Assembly (NCBI RefSeq): GCF_009870825.1
Contig: NZ_WTWY01000002.1
Span: 186,001-250,000, forward strand
Direction of reading: 5' to 3'
Origin: Paenibacillus sp. USDA918EY
GTDB taxonomy: Bacteria > Bacillota > Bacilli > Paenibacillales > Paenibacillaceae
Length of the DNA stretch: 64,000 bases
A model generated the notes under the pieces. That model searched no databases. It had not been told where the DNA came from and saw only the letters and a list, made by a program, of their open reading frames with translations. Position 1 is the first letter of the stretch. Each line of letters opens with the position of its first letter. Positions 17,239 to 25,464 of the stretch are shown in pieces. Both the position numbers and the translations under genes were made by a program.

Positions 17239-18399
17239 TCAATGATTATTTTCCACCCTAAACTGCTTGTAGAAGGCACGAATATCCTGGGCCAGAAGCT
17301 CGGGTTCTTCCATAGCGGTAAAATGTCCTCCGCGTGGTAGCAAAGTCCAGCGAGTTACATTTAGGTTGCGCATAACCCATTCCTTAGGTGGCAACAAGAT
17401 ATCTGCTGGGAATAGAGCGATGCCTGTCGGTACTTCGATATAGCCCAATGGGGGTAAAGAATGAGAATTTTCATAATACATCCGTGTTGATGAACCCATC
17501 GTGTTCGTAACCCAGTATAACATAATGTTGGTGATTAGTTCATCCTCGCTGAATCTATGCTGGAGGTTACCATGACAATCGCTCCATGAACGATATTTTT
17601 CAATGATCCAGCCAGCCAAACCTGCCGGTGAATCGGTAATTCCATAGGCTAAGGTTTGAGGGCGTGTCGATTGAAGGGACATATAGCCTCCTTCCTGTGC
17701 AATCCATTCCGAAGCGTTTTTCTTGTATCGCAATTCTTCTCCCGAAAGCTCTGCCTGATCAGATGAAGTCATGAGACTTCTTATTATGCCGACGTCGGTT
17801 AGGTGGATTCCAAATAACAGTTCGGGATGGTTTGATGCCAGGTATCTTGTAACACCAGACCCAATATCCCCGCCTGCAGCAGCAAATTTATTGTAGCCTA
17901 ATTCTTCTGTCATTAGCTTAGCCCACATTTCTGAGACGCGATAATTGTTGACGCCAGAATGTTTGGGATGGCTAGAAAATCCAAAGCCGGGTAATGAAGG
18001 AACAATGACATCAAAAGAGTCCTCAGGGTTACCGTCGTGGCTGGCTGGATCCGTAAGCAGAGGGATGATCTTTTCGTAACGAAGATAACTGTCGGGCCAT
18101 CCATGGGTAAGAATGATGGGAATAGGATTGGGTCCTTTACCACGCTCATGTACGAAGTGCACGTCTATGCCGTCGATATTGCAGCAAAATTGGGACAAGC
18201 GGTTCAACTTGGATTCTTGGGCGCGCCAATCATAATGGTCCTTCCAATACGAAACGAGCGACTTTAAATAACATAGTTCTGTGCCTCGTTCCCACCTTGC
18301 GTTTTCTATTTGATCCGGCCAACGAGTGTGATGCAGTCTGTATTTTAGATCCTCAAGGATCTCGTCAGAAACATGAATATGAAAGCGTTCAATAGGCAT
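17239..18399 (-). CDS. Epoxide hydrolase, microsomal-type (EHN domain + alpha/beta hydrolase)
   Basis: A 386-residue protein. The EHN domain (1-110) contains HHTRWPDQIEN and WKDHYDWRAQESKLNRL. The alpha/beta hydrolase core follows with the oxyanion motif ILTHGWPDS, nucleophile Asp178 in AAAGGDIGSGV, and catalytic His359 in PRGGHFTAMEEPE. Such enzymes open epoxides to diols in the cytoplasm. Length and motif spacing are full, so it should be active. AAGGAGG precedes the ATG. It is divergent from an AraC-type regulator whose start lies about 100 bases away and which is its likely controller. Confidence 0.9.
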   Translation of the reverse strand: MPIERFHIHVSDEILEDLKYRLHHTRWPDQIENARWERGTELCYLKSLVSYWKDHYDWRAQESKLNRLSQFCCNIDGIDVHFVHERGKGPNPIPIILTHGWPDSYLRYEKIIPLLTDPASHDGNPEDSFDVIVPSLPGFGFSSHPKHSGVNNYRVSEMWAKLMTEELGYNKFAAAGGDIGSGVTRYLASNHPELLFGIHLTDVGIIRSLMTSSDQAELSGEELRYKKNASEWIAQEGGYMSLQSTRPQTLAYGITDSPAGLAGWIIEKYRSWSDCHGNLQHRFSEDELITNIMLYWVTNTMGSSTRMYYENSHSLPPLGYIEVPTGIALFPADILLPPKEWVMRNLNVTRWTLLPRGGHFTAMEEPELLAQDIRAFYKQFRVENNH

Positions 18400-18501
18400 T
18401 GTGTGTTCCCTCCTTCTTATATCGCTATTTTATCCCACATACTTGTCTGGTACACTGGCTTTAATGAAGGATTTAACTATAATATTTGATAGGTGATTGC
18501 T

Positions 18502-19353
18502 ATGCCACAAATAGATCGACACAAAAACCGAACCGTGAATATTGAATTTGCCGCAGTAGAGGATTTTAGCCTGCTTCCTTATCCTGAACGCCTTACTCTG
18601 ATTCTCATTACGTCAGGAAGTATAAACGGGATATTAAACGAACGACCCATATCCGTTTTCGCCCCAGGTGTTTTTTGCTTAGTCGAAGATGATGATTTTA
18701 AAGTCACTATGAAACATAATGTTGCCGCACAATCTTTTCGTTTTCATCCTGAATTTCTGAACACCATAACGCTTTCCGAAACGCAGGGCTACATCCCGAC
18801 GGGTCCGAGAATACAAACAGGTCTTTCACTTTTTCAAAAAGATAATCTATATGCTGTACCCCGTGTCACCGAAAAAGCATATCCGCTTCTATTTGAATGG
18901 TTTTTTATACTAGGAATGGAAGTGCAGGCGCAAAGTGATGCACGCTGGGTGTGCAGGATAAAAAAATACTTGATCCAAATTTTAGGCTTGTTAGAGGATT
19001 TACATCAACATAGCGAACAATCACCAGTTGATTTGGTTTTAGAATATATACACACGAACTATTCCAGAAAAATTTCTTTAGAAGATCTAACGAATTGCGC
19101 TAAATTAAACCGTGTGACTCTTAATAAGCAGTTCCAGGAAAGATTCGGAAATACAGCAATAGGTTACTTGCTCTCACACCGTTTGAAAATTGCCTGTGAT
19201 CTTTTAACTCATACAGGTATGAAGCTTGATGAAATTGCATGCGCTACGGGCTTTGAGTATGACACTTACTTTATCAAGCAGTTTACCGCCAAAAAAGGTA
19301 TATCACCTACAAAGTATAGGAACATCACTCGCAAATTCGCCGTGGCCCAATAG
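18502..19353 (+). CDS. AraC-family transcriptional regulator
   Basis: A 283-residue protein with an N-terminal cupin-like effector domain (1-170) and a C-terminal AraC double helix-turn-helix. The HTH region includes YSRKISLEDLTNCAKLNRVT, IGYLLSHRLKIACDLL and IACATGFEYDTYFIKQF, then SPTKYR. ATG 18502 has AGGTGA about 6 bases upstream and is preferred to a GTG three codons earlier. It is divergent from the epoxide hydrolase. Confidence 0.88.
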   Translation: MPQIDRHKNRTVNIEFAAVEDFSLLPYPERLTLILITSGSINGILNERPISVFAPGVFCLVEDDDFKVTMKHNVAAQSFRFHPEFLNTITLSETQGYIPTGPRIQTGLSLFQKDNLYAVPRVTEKAYPLLFEWFFILGMEVQAQSDARWVCRIKKYLIQILGLLEDLHQHSEQSPVDLVLEYIHTNYSRKISLEDLTNCAKLNRVTLNKQFQERFGNTAIGYLLSHRLKIACDLLTHTGMKLDEIACATGFEYDTYFIKQFTAKKGISPTKYRNITRKFAVAQ

Positions 19354-19462
19354 AAGATATTTGTTTTGCTTAGGATGTGTCTACAGTCTAAATGGTGATA
19401 CATGAGTTCAATATGTGAGATGAATACACGATACGAAATCAAAGGGACGCTTTACTTTAACA

Positions 19463-19499
19463 AAAGCTGCAGCAGATCCACCCGGTCTGCTGCAGCTTT
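19463..19499. terminator. Hairpin between the AraC and SDR genes
   Basis: AAAGCTGCAGCAGA (19463-19476) and TCTGCTGCAGCTTT (19486-19499) form a perfect 14-base stem with a 9-base loop. It lies between convergent genes; there is only a short T-run, so termination is probable rather than certain. The rest of 19354-19607 holds nothing recognisable. Confidence 0.6.
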
Positions 19500-19607
19500 A
19501 TTGATTGAACTATAGTTCCCAACTAGCTTAGTGGTAAGTTTGAAGACCATCTTTTGGCCTTTGTTCGAATTGTACAGGAGCACTAAGTCAAGAACCCGAT
19601 CCCGCTA

Positions 19608-20405
19608 TCAGTGCCTTTTTGGCCTTGACATGCGTTCCATGATCAAGGCTACCCTGCGCCTGCTAAAAAATCGGATGATTTGAGCCATAAGGTAATTGTT
19701 GCGGCCATCAATGATGTAGCTGCGTCCCTGGTCAATCCCGCGAAATCCGGCCTGTATAACCTTTTCCGGGGTCGAGAGCTTTTGGCCCGCCCCCATTTCC
19801 TCGCTGCCGACCGCATCGAAAAACCCCGTTTCGGTTGCACCCGGGCACAGTGCGAGCACGCGAACGCCTCGCCCGCGCGTTTCTGCCCATAGCGCCTCGG
19901 AGAAGGACAACACAAATGCTTTGGTAGCCCCGTAAACTGTAGAATAAGCACAAGGCATAAACGCGGCCATCGAAGCCACGTTAACGATGACTCCGTCCTC
20001 TCGCCTCAGCATATCGGGCAGCAACCGATGCGTAAGATCGACTAGCGCAGCCGTATTCAGCATAATCTCTTCCTGCTCGCGCTCCGGGTCTATTTCCTCG
20101 AAACGGCCATATGTGCCGACGCCTGCGTTGTTGATGAGAATATCGACCGACAAGCCCAGTTCGGAAATTTGTTCGGCCAGCTGACGAGGGGCATTCGCTT
20201 TGGACAAATCACAAGCGAGCGCATAAGCCTGCACGCCGTACCGGCGGGTGATTTCCCCAGCCATTGCATCCAGTTTGTCCTTTGAGCGCGCTGCCAGAAC
20301 GACATGACAGCCTCGTGCCGCCAGTTCTTTGGCATACGCTTTGCCGATTCCGGATGAAGCACCGGTGACTACTGCCAGTTTGTTTCTATATCCATACTTG
20401 TTCAA
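19608..20405 (-). CDS. Classical short-chain dehydrogenase/reductase (SDR)
   Basis: A 265-residue SDR. It has the cofactor motif TGASSGIGKAY (residues 15-25), LINNAGVGTYG, the catalytic Ser in VNVASMAAFMP and the YGATK active-site Tyr/Lys pair. The sequence RSKDKLDAMAGEI after beta-2 (Arg) suggests NADP preference. C-terminal blocks (PGATETGFFDAVG, GRSYIIDGRNNYLMAQ) match the SDR group annotated as DltE/YqjQ-like; the substrate is unknown. A TTG start at 20405 has AGGAGG 9 bases upstream. It is divergent from the XRE-type regulator. Confidence 0.88.
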   Translation of the reverse strand: MNKYGYRNKLAVVTGASSGIGKAYAKELAARGCHVVLAARSKDKLDAMAGEITRRYGVQAYALACDLSKANAPRQLAEQISELGLSVDILINNAGVGTYGRFEEIDPEREQEEIMLNTAALVDLTHRLLPDMLRREDGVIVNVASMAAFMPCAYSTVYGATKAFVLSFSEALWAETRGRGVRVLALCPGATETGFFDAVGSEEMGAGQKLSTPEKVIQAGFRGIDQGRSYIIDGRNNYLMAQIIRFFSRRRVALIMERMSRPKRH

Positions 20406-20653
20406 GATACGAGTCCTCCTATCGATAGCACTTTTCTGTCGTAAATTATCTTAATCGTACCGTCGATCGAGGAATGATAACCACATCATGTTTATACTAT
20501 TAACGGGATTAACAGCATCGGTACTCGTTATGGTTCTTTTTTGTGGCAACCGACAATTGACAGAGATTATAATGATCGTGTAGGAAGTGCTTTTGGTCCA
20601 TTTGGTTAATGGCAATAGGCATTCTTCCACATGAGTAATTAGAGGTGACCTAC

Positions 20654-21517
20654 TTGAAAACAAATCATTCCTCATCCGCATTGGGTGAATTCATTAAATC
20701 GCGCAGGGAACGGTTGCAACCTTCAGAGGCGGGGATCCAGCCACTGCCCGGACGAAGACGCACTCCGGGGCTTCGAAGAGAAGAAGTCTCTTATCTTGCC
20801 CATATAAGTGTGACTTACTATACCTGGCTTGAGCAAGGCAAGGAAGTTAATCCTTCGCCGGAAGTGCTGTTTAGTATCAGCAAAGCGCTTCAACTTGACG
20901 AAGATGAACAGAAGCATCTGTTCGATCTGGCCAACGTAGACGTGGCGAGCGTCGTCACAGTGCCGAACAACGGAGGGCCGGATGCGGAAGTTTTGCAGAA
21001 GATCGTAGATCAACTGCATTATCCTTCTTTTATCACGGACGAAGGTACGGATGTTATCGCCTGGAATCGGGCAGCCGAACTGATCGTAGCCGATTTCGGC
21101 AGTCTGCCGAAGAGCGAACGGTATATGATGAACATTATGTTCTTAAAGCCGGATTACCGCGCAAGACTGGTGAATTGGGAAGGCTTCGCCCGTTACTCCG
21201 TAGCGGTTCTGCGGGCAAGCTTCGACCTTTACAAGAACAACCCGTTGCATATGGAACGATTCGAACATTTGAGACGGGAAAGCGAGGAATTCTCGCATTT
21301 CTGGGAGCTATATGAGATCAAGCAGAAGCGCTTAACCACCGCTTTATTTCGTCTTCCTGACGCGCAGGAGATGGAGTTCGTGCTCCATTCCGCGGCTGCA
21401 ATCGATAACGACCCGGGACTGCACTGGTGCTTCTTTGTTCCGGTGCCCGGTTCGGGAACGGAAGAGAGATTATTGCGTTTGCTGGAGCAGGACAGGGAGA
21501 AAAGGCAGCTCCCGTAG
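20654..21517 (+). CDS. XRE-type regulator with MmyB-like ligand-binding domain
   Basis: A 287-residue protein. The N-terminal helix-turn-helix holds LGEFIKSRRERL, RRTPGLRREEVSYLAHIS and YYTWLEQGKEVNPSPEVL, the hallmark of the MmyB-type XRE group. The C-terminal ~170 residues form the MmyB-like PAS-related ligand-binding domain (WNRAAELIVADF, RYMMNIMFLKPDYRARLVNW, FVPVPGSGTEERL). These regulators usually sit beside and control an SDR, and SDR genes flank it on both sides here. A TTG start at 20654 is supported by AGAGGTGA just upstream; a GTG at 20645 lies inside that site. Confidence 0.88.
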   Translation: MKTNHSSSALGEFIKSRRERLQPSEAGIQPLPGRRRTPGLRREEVSYLAHISVTYYTWLEQGKEVNPSPEVLFSISKALQLDEDEQKHLFDLANVDVASVVTVPNNGGPDAEVLQKIVDQLHYPSFITDEGTDVIAWNRAAELIVADFGSLPKSERYMMNIMFLKPDYRARLVNWEGFARYSVAVLRASFDLYKNNPLHMERFEHLRRESEEFSHFWELYEIKQKRLTTALFRLPDAQEMEFVLHSAAAIDNDPGLHWCFFVPVPGSGTEERLLRLLEQDREKRQLP

Positions 21518-21613
21518 ACTGTTACTCCCGTTAATAGAATAGACGTGCTGTGGCTAGCTCCCTCCAGTTGTTTGTATGATTCAGTGGAAGACAACGATTG
21601 GAGGGTGTTTAGC

Positions 21614-22486
21614 ATGCAAACATGGTTCATTACAGGAGCGTCAGGAGGCTTGGCTTCACGTATAACTCGCCGGTTGCTTGATAGGGGGGACCGTGTAGCC
21701 GCAACGGTACGCAAGCCGGGTGTGCTGGATGATCTGCAGGCACAGTATGGTTCCCAACTATGGCGGGCGAATTTAGATCTGACAAACTCTCAGCAAATTG
21801 CTGAAGTGGTGGAACGTGCATTTTCAGAATTGAGCACGATCGATGTGTTTGTCAATAACGCAGCTTATGGATTGTATGGCGCGGTGGAAGAAGCAAGCGA
21901 CAGGCAAATTGAGCATCAGTTTATGACCAATGTGCTTGGCTCCTTGCGTGCAGCGCGTGCAGTCCTGCCTTATTTCCGCAATCAGGGTGGCGGCCACATT
22001 GTACAGATTTCGAGTATGGCGGGTCATTATTCTATTCCGGGTATGGGGCTGTATTGTTCTTCGAAATGGGCGGTCGAAGGAGCCTTTGAAGCGCTGGCTA
22101 AGGAAGTGGTTCCGTTCAATATTAAGACCACTATAGTGGAGCCCGGCGGAATCCGAACGAATTTCATTACAAGCAACGCTGTATTCGGTGAGCGGATGGA
22201 CGAATACCGGGATACGGAGGCGGGCCAATTCGTTAGCCTGATGAAGGGGGAACTGCCAGGTATAGATATGAGCATGTTCAACCAAATGGTTGTCGGTGAT
22301 CCGGATAAAATGGCGCAGCAGATTATCCGCCGTGTCGATCAGGGAGAGGGTGCGACGCGTATGGCGTTGGGTAGTGACGCTTATGAGCAAATCCGGGCAG
22401 CCCTACTAGACAGACTGGCCGCTCTGGAAGCGCAGAAAGAGCTGGCTTATTCCACTGATTCAGATGATGTGGTAAAACCATTTTAA
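21614..22486 (+). CDS. Short-chain dehydrogenase/reductase (SDR)
   Basis: A 290-residue SDR. Features are WFITGASGGLASRITRRLLD at the N-terminus (cofactor glycines), FVNNAAYGLYGAVEE, QISSMAGHYSIPGMGLYCSS and the active-site Tyr/Lys in YCSSKWAVEG. Specificity is unknown; this subgroup is often annotated as oxidoreductase or ketoreductase. GGAGGG lies 10 bases before the ATG at 21614. It begins 96 bases after the MmyB-type regulator on the same strand and is its probable target. Confidence 0.88.
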   Translation: MQTWFITGASGGLASRITRRLLDRGDRVAATVRKPGVLDDLQAQYGSQLWRANLDLTNSQQIAEVVERAFSELSTIDVFVNNAAYGLYGAVEEASDRQIEHQFMTNVLGSLRAARAVLPYFRNQGGGHIVQISSMAGHYSIPGMGLYCSSKWAVEGAFEALAKEVVPFNIKTTIVEPGGIRTNFITSNAVFGERMDEYRDTEAGQFVSLMKGELPGIDMSMFNQMVVGDPDKMAQQIIRRVDQGEGATRMALGSDAYEQIRAALLDRLAALEAQKELAYSTDSDDVVKPF

Positions 22487-22599
22487 AGGACGCCAAAGGA
22501 CTTTTTGGACATTGTACAAAAAAGAGCGCCTCTGTAAGATGGGAATTGGAAACGGGTCTACAGCCCTTTTAATCTCACCATTTAGGAGGTCGCTCTACT

Positions 22600-23015
22600 A
22601 TGAAATTTAAAGCTCAAGACAAGCAAAGTCAACTCATTGAAAATATTTCCTCGACTTGGCGCAGCACCAGCTAGAACAAATTGAACATGAGCTCCATCTT
22701 ATCCTTGAGCGTATTCCCTATGCGCAAAAGCTGCTTGAAATACGAGGTGTTAATGCAATGAGTTTAGCCGGAATACTGGGCGAAGCCGGTGACTTAAGTG
22801 GTTATGCACATGGGAACGCTCTACTGCGGCATGCAGGATTGAATTTAGCTGAGGCAAGCTTAGGGAAATGGCGAGGAAATATGTTGCTTAGCAGACGCGG
22901 TCGTCCGCGTCTTCGGCATTTCCTCTATCTCATGACGATGTGTATGGTCATGACGAATCCAGACATTAGAGCCTTGCACAAACATCAGCCGTATCGCATA
23001 CTTAGACGTTATTGA
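22600..23015 (+). pseudogene. IS110-family transposase with large internal deletion
   Basis: The start (ATG 22600, AGGAGG at 22584-22589, MKFKAQDKQSQLIENIS) reads about 18 codons of a normal N-terminus. It then jumps frame directly into a C-terminal transposase_20 (IS116/IS110/IS902) domain: YAQKLLEIRGVNAMSLAGIL, LRHAGLNLAEASLGKW, RRGRPRLRHFLYLMTMCMV. The DEDD catalytic domain and roughly 200 or more residues are missing, and the C-terminus is cut at ALHKHQ. The 5' flank (about 22510-22599) looks like original IS sequence. Confidence 0.88.
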
Positions 23016-23169
23016 ATTTGAGGATGAAGACAACGACGACGATGATGGTTTTAAGCCAGGCACATTGATTATTGGTGCTTCTAAGAATAAACACGACATG
23101 TCGGAAGACAAGAACATACAACGTTTAACAGCTGCGCATTGCGCGGTTTTCTTTTTTTTATGGATGTAA
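22981..23169 (+). other. Acidic coding fragment joined to the IS110 remnant
   Basis: In a frame different from the transposase, 63 codons end at TAA 23169. They contain YLDVIEFEDEDNDDDDG and then FKPGTLIIGASKNKHDMSED. The biased, protein-like composition suggests the tail or inner piece of a destroyed gene. There is no start codon with a ribosome site, and I do not recognise the family. Confidence 0.4.
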
Positions 23170-23205
23170 GTTCTTGTCCTTAGCTCAGACAAGAATTACA
23201 TCCAT
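23160..23205 (+). terminator. Long hairpin after the IS110 region
   Basis: ATGGATGTAAgTTCTTGTC (23160-23178) pairs with GACAAGAATTACATCCAT (23188-23205), an 18-base stem with one bulge and a 9-base loop. It directly follows a T-run. It may be a terminator or part of a lost element end. Two copies of AGTGGTTACCGA follow at 23230 and 23274. Confidence 0.45.
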
Positions 23206-23298
23206 TACCGATTAAGGACAAGGACATGCAGTGGTTACCGAATACGTAGCTTTGAGATAACGGCTTCTGGCCTAGTGGTTACCGATAATCTATTGAAG

Positions 23299-23901
23299 TT
23301 ATATGAAAGTAGAGCAAAGGTTTTCCAAAATTTCATCCGGTGAATAACCCCGAACATCTCTTTGAAACAAATACGAATCAATACTTATGGCCGTCATCAG
23401 CATATCTGCTCTAAATAAGCTCTTAGGGCTTGAAAAGTCCCCCGCTGCCATCTCATCGAATAATCCGACTGTAATTTGATGCATTTTGTTATATAGAGGG
23501 TTCTGTGATTGATACGGAAGCCGTTTAGCTGACGTGGAACCTGCACCTCCGGTAAGTAGTTGCGCTTTCTTCTCAATGAAGGGCATGAAAATTCTGAGAA
23601 TTCCTTTTAACCGTTGTTCCGGCGGCTCTTGCTGATTCTGTAATAGATACCTCTCTATATCCTCAAAGAGTTGAAGAACGCTCTCTTTTATTAAATCCAA
23701 ACACAATTCACCTTTATTTGCATAACGACGATATAGTGTGCCCGGGCCGATCTGGGCTTCCACGGCTATCTGATTCATGCTTACCTGAGCCACACCATTT
23801 TTCTCAAAAAGTTTATGGGCAGCAATCAATATTCGTTGGCGATTTTCGGCGGCATCACGACGTTCAATACGCGGCTGAATTTCCTTGATATTCTCCAACA
23901 T
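23299..23901 (-). CDS. TetR/AcrR-family transcriptional regulator
   Basis: A 200-residue protein. The N-terminal TetR helix-turn-helix is RQRILIAAHKLFEKNGVAQV, then MNQIAVEAQIGPGTLYRRYA (recognition helix) and NKGELCLDLI. The remaining all-helical ligand domain is variable. ATG 23901 (MLENIKE) is chosen since AGGGGTG lies 5 bases upstream; the upstream in-frame extension crosses the promoter region. It is divergent from a strong promoter with two operator-like palindromes, so it most likely represses that promoter and itself. Confidence 0.88.
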   Translation of the reverse strand: MLENIKEIQPRIERRDAAENRQRILIAAHKLFEKNGVAQVSMNQIAVEAQIGPGTLYRRYANKGELCLDLIKESVLQLFEDIERYLLQNQQEPPEQRLKGILRIFMPFIEKKAQLLTGGAGSTSAKRLPYQSQNPLYNKMHQITVGLFDEMAAGDFSSPKSLFRADMLMTAISIDSYLFQRDVRGYSPDEILENLCSTFI

Positions 23902-23933
23902 TGAAACACCCCTAATGTTAAATTTCGACCACA

Positions 23934-23963
23934 TTGACAAGTGGAGAACTATCCGCTTAATAT
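23934..23963 (+). promoter_or_regulatory. Strong sigma-A promoter divergent from tetR
   Basis: TTGACA (23934-23939), an 18-base spacer and TAATAT (23958-23963). Transcription would start near 23970 and run toward the mini-ORF at 24042 and the SDR gene at 24333. Confidence 0.7.
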
Positions 23964-23980
23964 AAAAAGGAGAGCTCTCC
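23943..23980. promoter_or_regulatory. Two tandem TetR operator-like palindromes
   Basis: GGAGAACTATCC (23943-23954) and GGAGAGCTCTCC (23969-23980), centres 26 bases apart. Each is followed by CGnTTAA, so they share GGAGAnCTnTCCGnTTAA. The first lies between -35 and -10, the second at the expected start site, an arrangement suited to repression. Confidence 0.65.
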
Positions 23981-24041
23981 GTTTAATTTTAATCTATATT
24001 GAGTGCAGATTCAACAAAACTATGGTCGAAGGAGATTGACA

Positions 24042-24083
24042 ATGGATTCTACCGCAAAACCTATACACGAAAAGCATGATTAG
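24042..24083 (+). other. 13-residue vestigial ORF downstream of the TetR-controlled promoter
   Basis: AAGGAGA then ATG 24042 encodes MDSTAKPIHEKHD and stops at TAG 24083. The good ribosome site and typical soluble N-terminus suggest the start of a lost gene, often an MFS or other efflux gene beside such a regulator. A true short leader is the alternative. Confidence 0.35.
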
Positions 24084-24332
24084 CCCTTTTATTAAATTGC
24101 CACTGCCAATAGTCTATCAATCAACATATGTCAGTTCTCGTTGTTTTCTGATAATGCCTAAATCCCGCAAGGGTTGAAGAGCGTCTGACGGTGGAAGATC
24201 CGGTTGCCTCTCAATCTCGCCCCATCTCAGCAATATGATAGAGCATTGAACGGGCATGAAGGCACTTCCACCAAAGTGACAGCTCGTTGCGTAACCGTGC
24301 GCACTAAATTTATATGTTTTGGAGGGACCATG
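24084..24332. other. Degenerate spacer between mini-ORF and SDR gene
   Basis: About 250 bases with no intact gene. All frames are broken by stops; a frame open upstream of the SDR from 24204 lacks a ribosome site and looks fortuitous. It is probably debris of the gene that followed the promoter at 23934. Confidence 0.35.
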
Positions 24333-25109
24333 ATGAAGCGATTAGAGGGAAAAACAGCAGTGATTACAGGAGGAAGCGATGGGATCGGATTTACCATCGC
24401 TTCGACATTTGCCGAAAATGGCGCGAGCCTTATCTTAGTCGCTCGCAATCAAGAAAAACTGTTCCATGCAAAGCAAATATTACAGAGGAAAGGTGTCTCA
24501 GTCGAGACAATCTCTGCCGATCTCAATAATCTCGCAAGCATTCCACATTTGACAGCAACGCTGCTTGAGCGAACAAATGGCCAGATACATGTGTTAGTCA
24601 ACAACGTTGGAGTGGCATATTTCAAACCTCTTCCTGACCTTTCAGTGAGCCTCTTGGATGAAATGGTGAACCTCAATATCAAAGCCCCTTTTCTTCTCAT
24701 TCAACACTTGCTGCCAGCACTGACTGCAACGAGAGGGAATATTCTCAATATTTCAACCTATTGGTCCCAAAAAATGATTGCCGGACGCCCCTCATCAGCC
24801 TACTCGATGACACGTGGTGCGATCAATACGCTCACAAAAGCGCTCGCCAACGAGTTGGGTGAGTTCCATATCCGCGTTAACGCTATCGCTCCTGGTTCTA
24901 TTGACACATCGACTTTCCGGAAGTGGCTTGACACGATGAATCAAGAACAGCTTCTCGAATATCAGAACTACGTTCAAAGCGCATACCCGCTGGGGCACAT
25001 TGGAAGTGAAGAGGATGTGGCGCATGCAGCAGTCTATCTGGCCTCTGACGAAGCAAAGTGGGTCACCGGAACCATTCTCAATATCGATGGCGGTTTAACT
25101 GTACGATGA
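24333..25109 (+). CDS. Short-chain dehydrogenase/reductase (FabG-like SDR)
   Basis: A 258-residue classical SDR. The motifs are AVITGGSDGIGFTIAS (cofactor), VLVNNVGVAYFKPL (NNxG), ILNISTYWSQKM (catalytic Ser) and AYSMTRGAINTL. Here the usual YxxxK is YSMTR, with Arg in place of the catalytic Lys. It ends with the typical VTGTILNIDGGLTVR. The ATG at 24333 has GGAGGG 6 bases upstream. The Lys-to-Arg change could lower or alter activity. It may be transcribed from the TetR-controlled promoter about 360 bases upstream. Confidence 0.85.
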   Translation: MKRLEGKTAVITGGSDGIGFTIASTFAENGASLILVARNQEKLFHAKQILQRKGVSVETISADLNNLASIPHLTATLLERTNGQIHVLVNNVGVAYFKPLPDLSVSLLDEMVNLNIKAPFLLIQHLLPALTATRGNILNISTYWSQKMIAGRPSSAYSMTRGAINTLTKALANELGEFHIRVNAIAPGSIDTSTFRKWLDTMNQEQLLEYQNYVQSAYPLGHIGSEEDVAHAAVYLASDEAKWVTGTILNIDGGLTVR

Positions 25110-25464
25110 GGGTAACGGTCATAGAAGGCATCCCGTTTGATCCTACATCTCCCTAGAAGTTGCTAATTCAACACAACGAAATAACGGGCAATACGTACAA
25201 AATTAGAGGACCATGTAAATTTCAACTCAAACTGCCCGATAAAATTGATCCCTTGGAAGGCAAAATATTGCACAACGATACCAGGCTGCCGTAATAATCG
25301 GCAGCCCCCGTTAGTGCAGCCCTCCCTCGTTTTAAATGACTTCGACATAATCAACTAAATGTTTTTAACAGACGGATTGTCAAAATCCCGATACTACTTT
25401 GTAATCCCAATCGCCTCTGGTCTTAATTTTGCAACAAAATAACTTACTGAAGCATACCGACTAA
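25110..25464. other. Intergenic region with one hairpin
   Basis: 355 bases between convergent genes. The only structure seen is GGCTGCCG (25284-25291) with CGGCAGCC (25299-25306), an 8-base stem with a 7-base loop and no T-run. A 63-codon minus-strand frame across it shows no ribosome site or recognisable features. Confidence 0.4.

Noticed and set aside
25163..25354. 63-codon minus-strand frame
   Set aside because: No ribosome site and no recognisable features; overlaps a hairpin between convergent genes.
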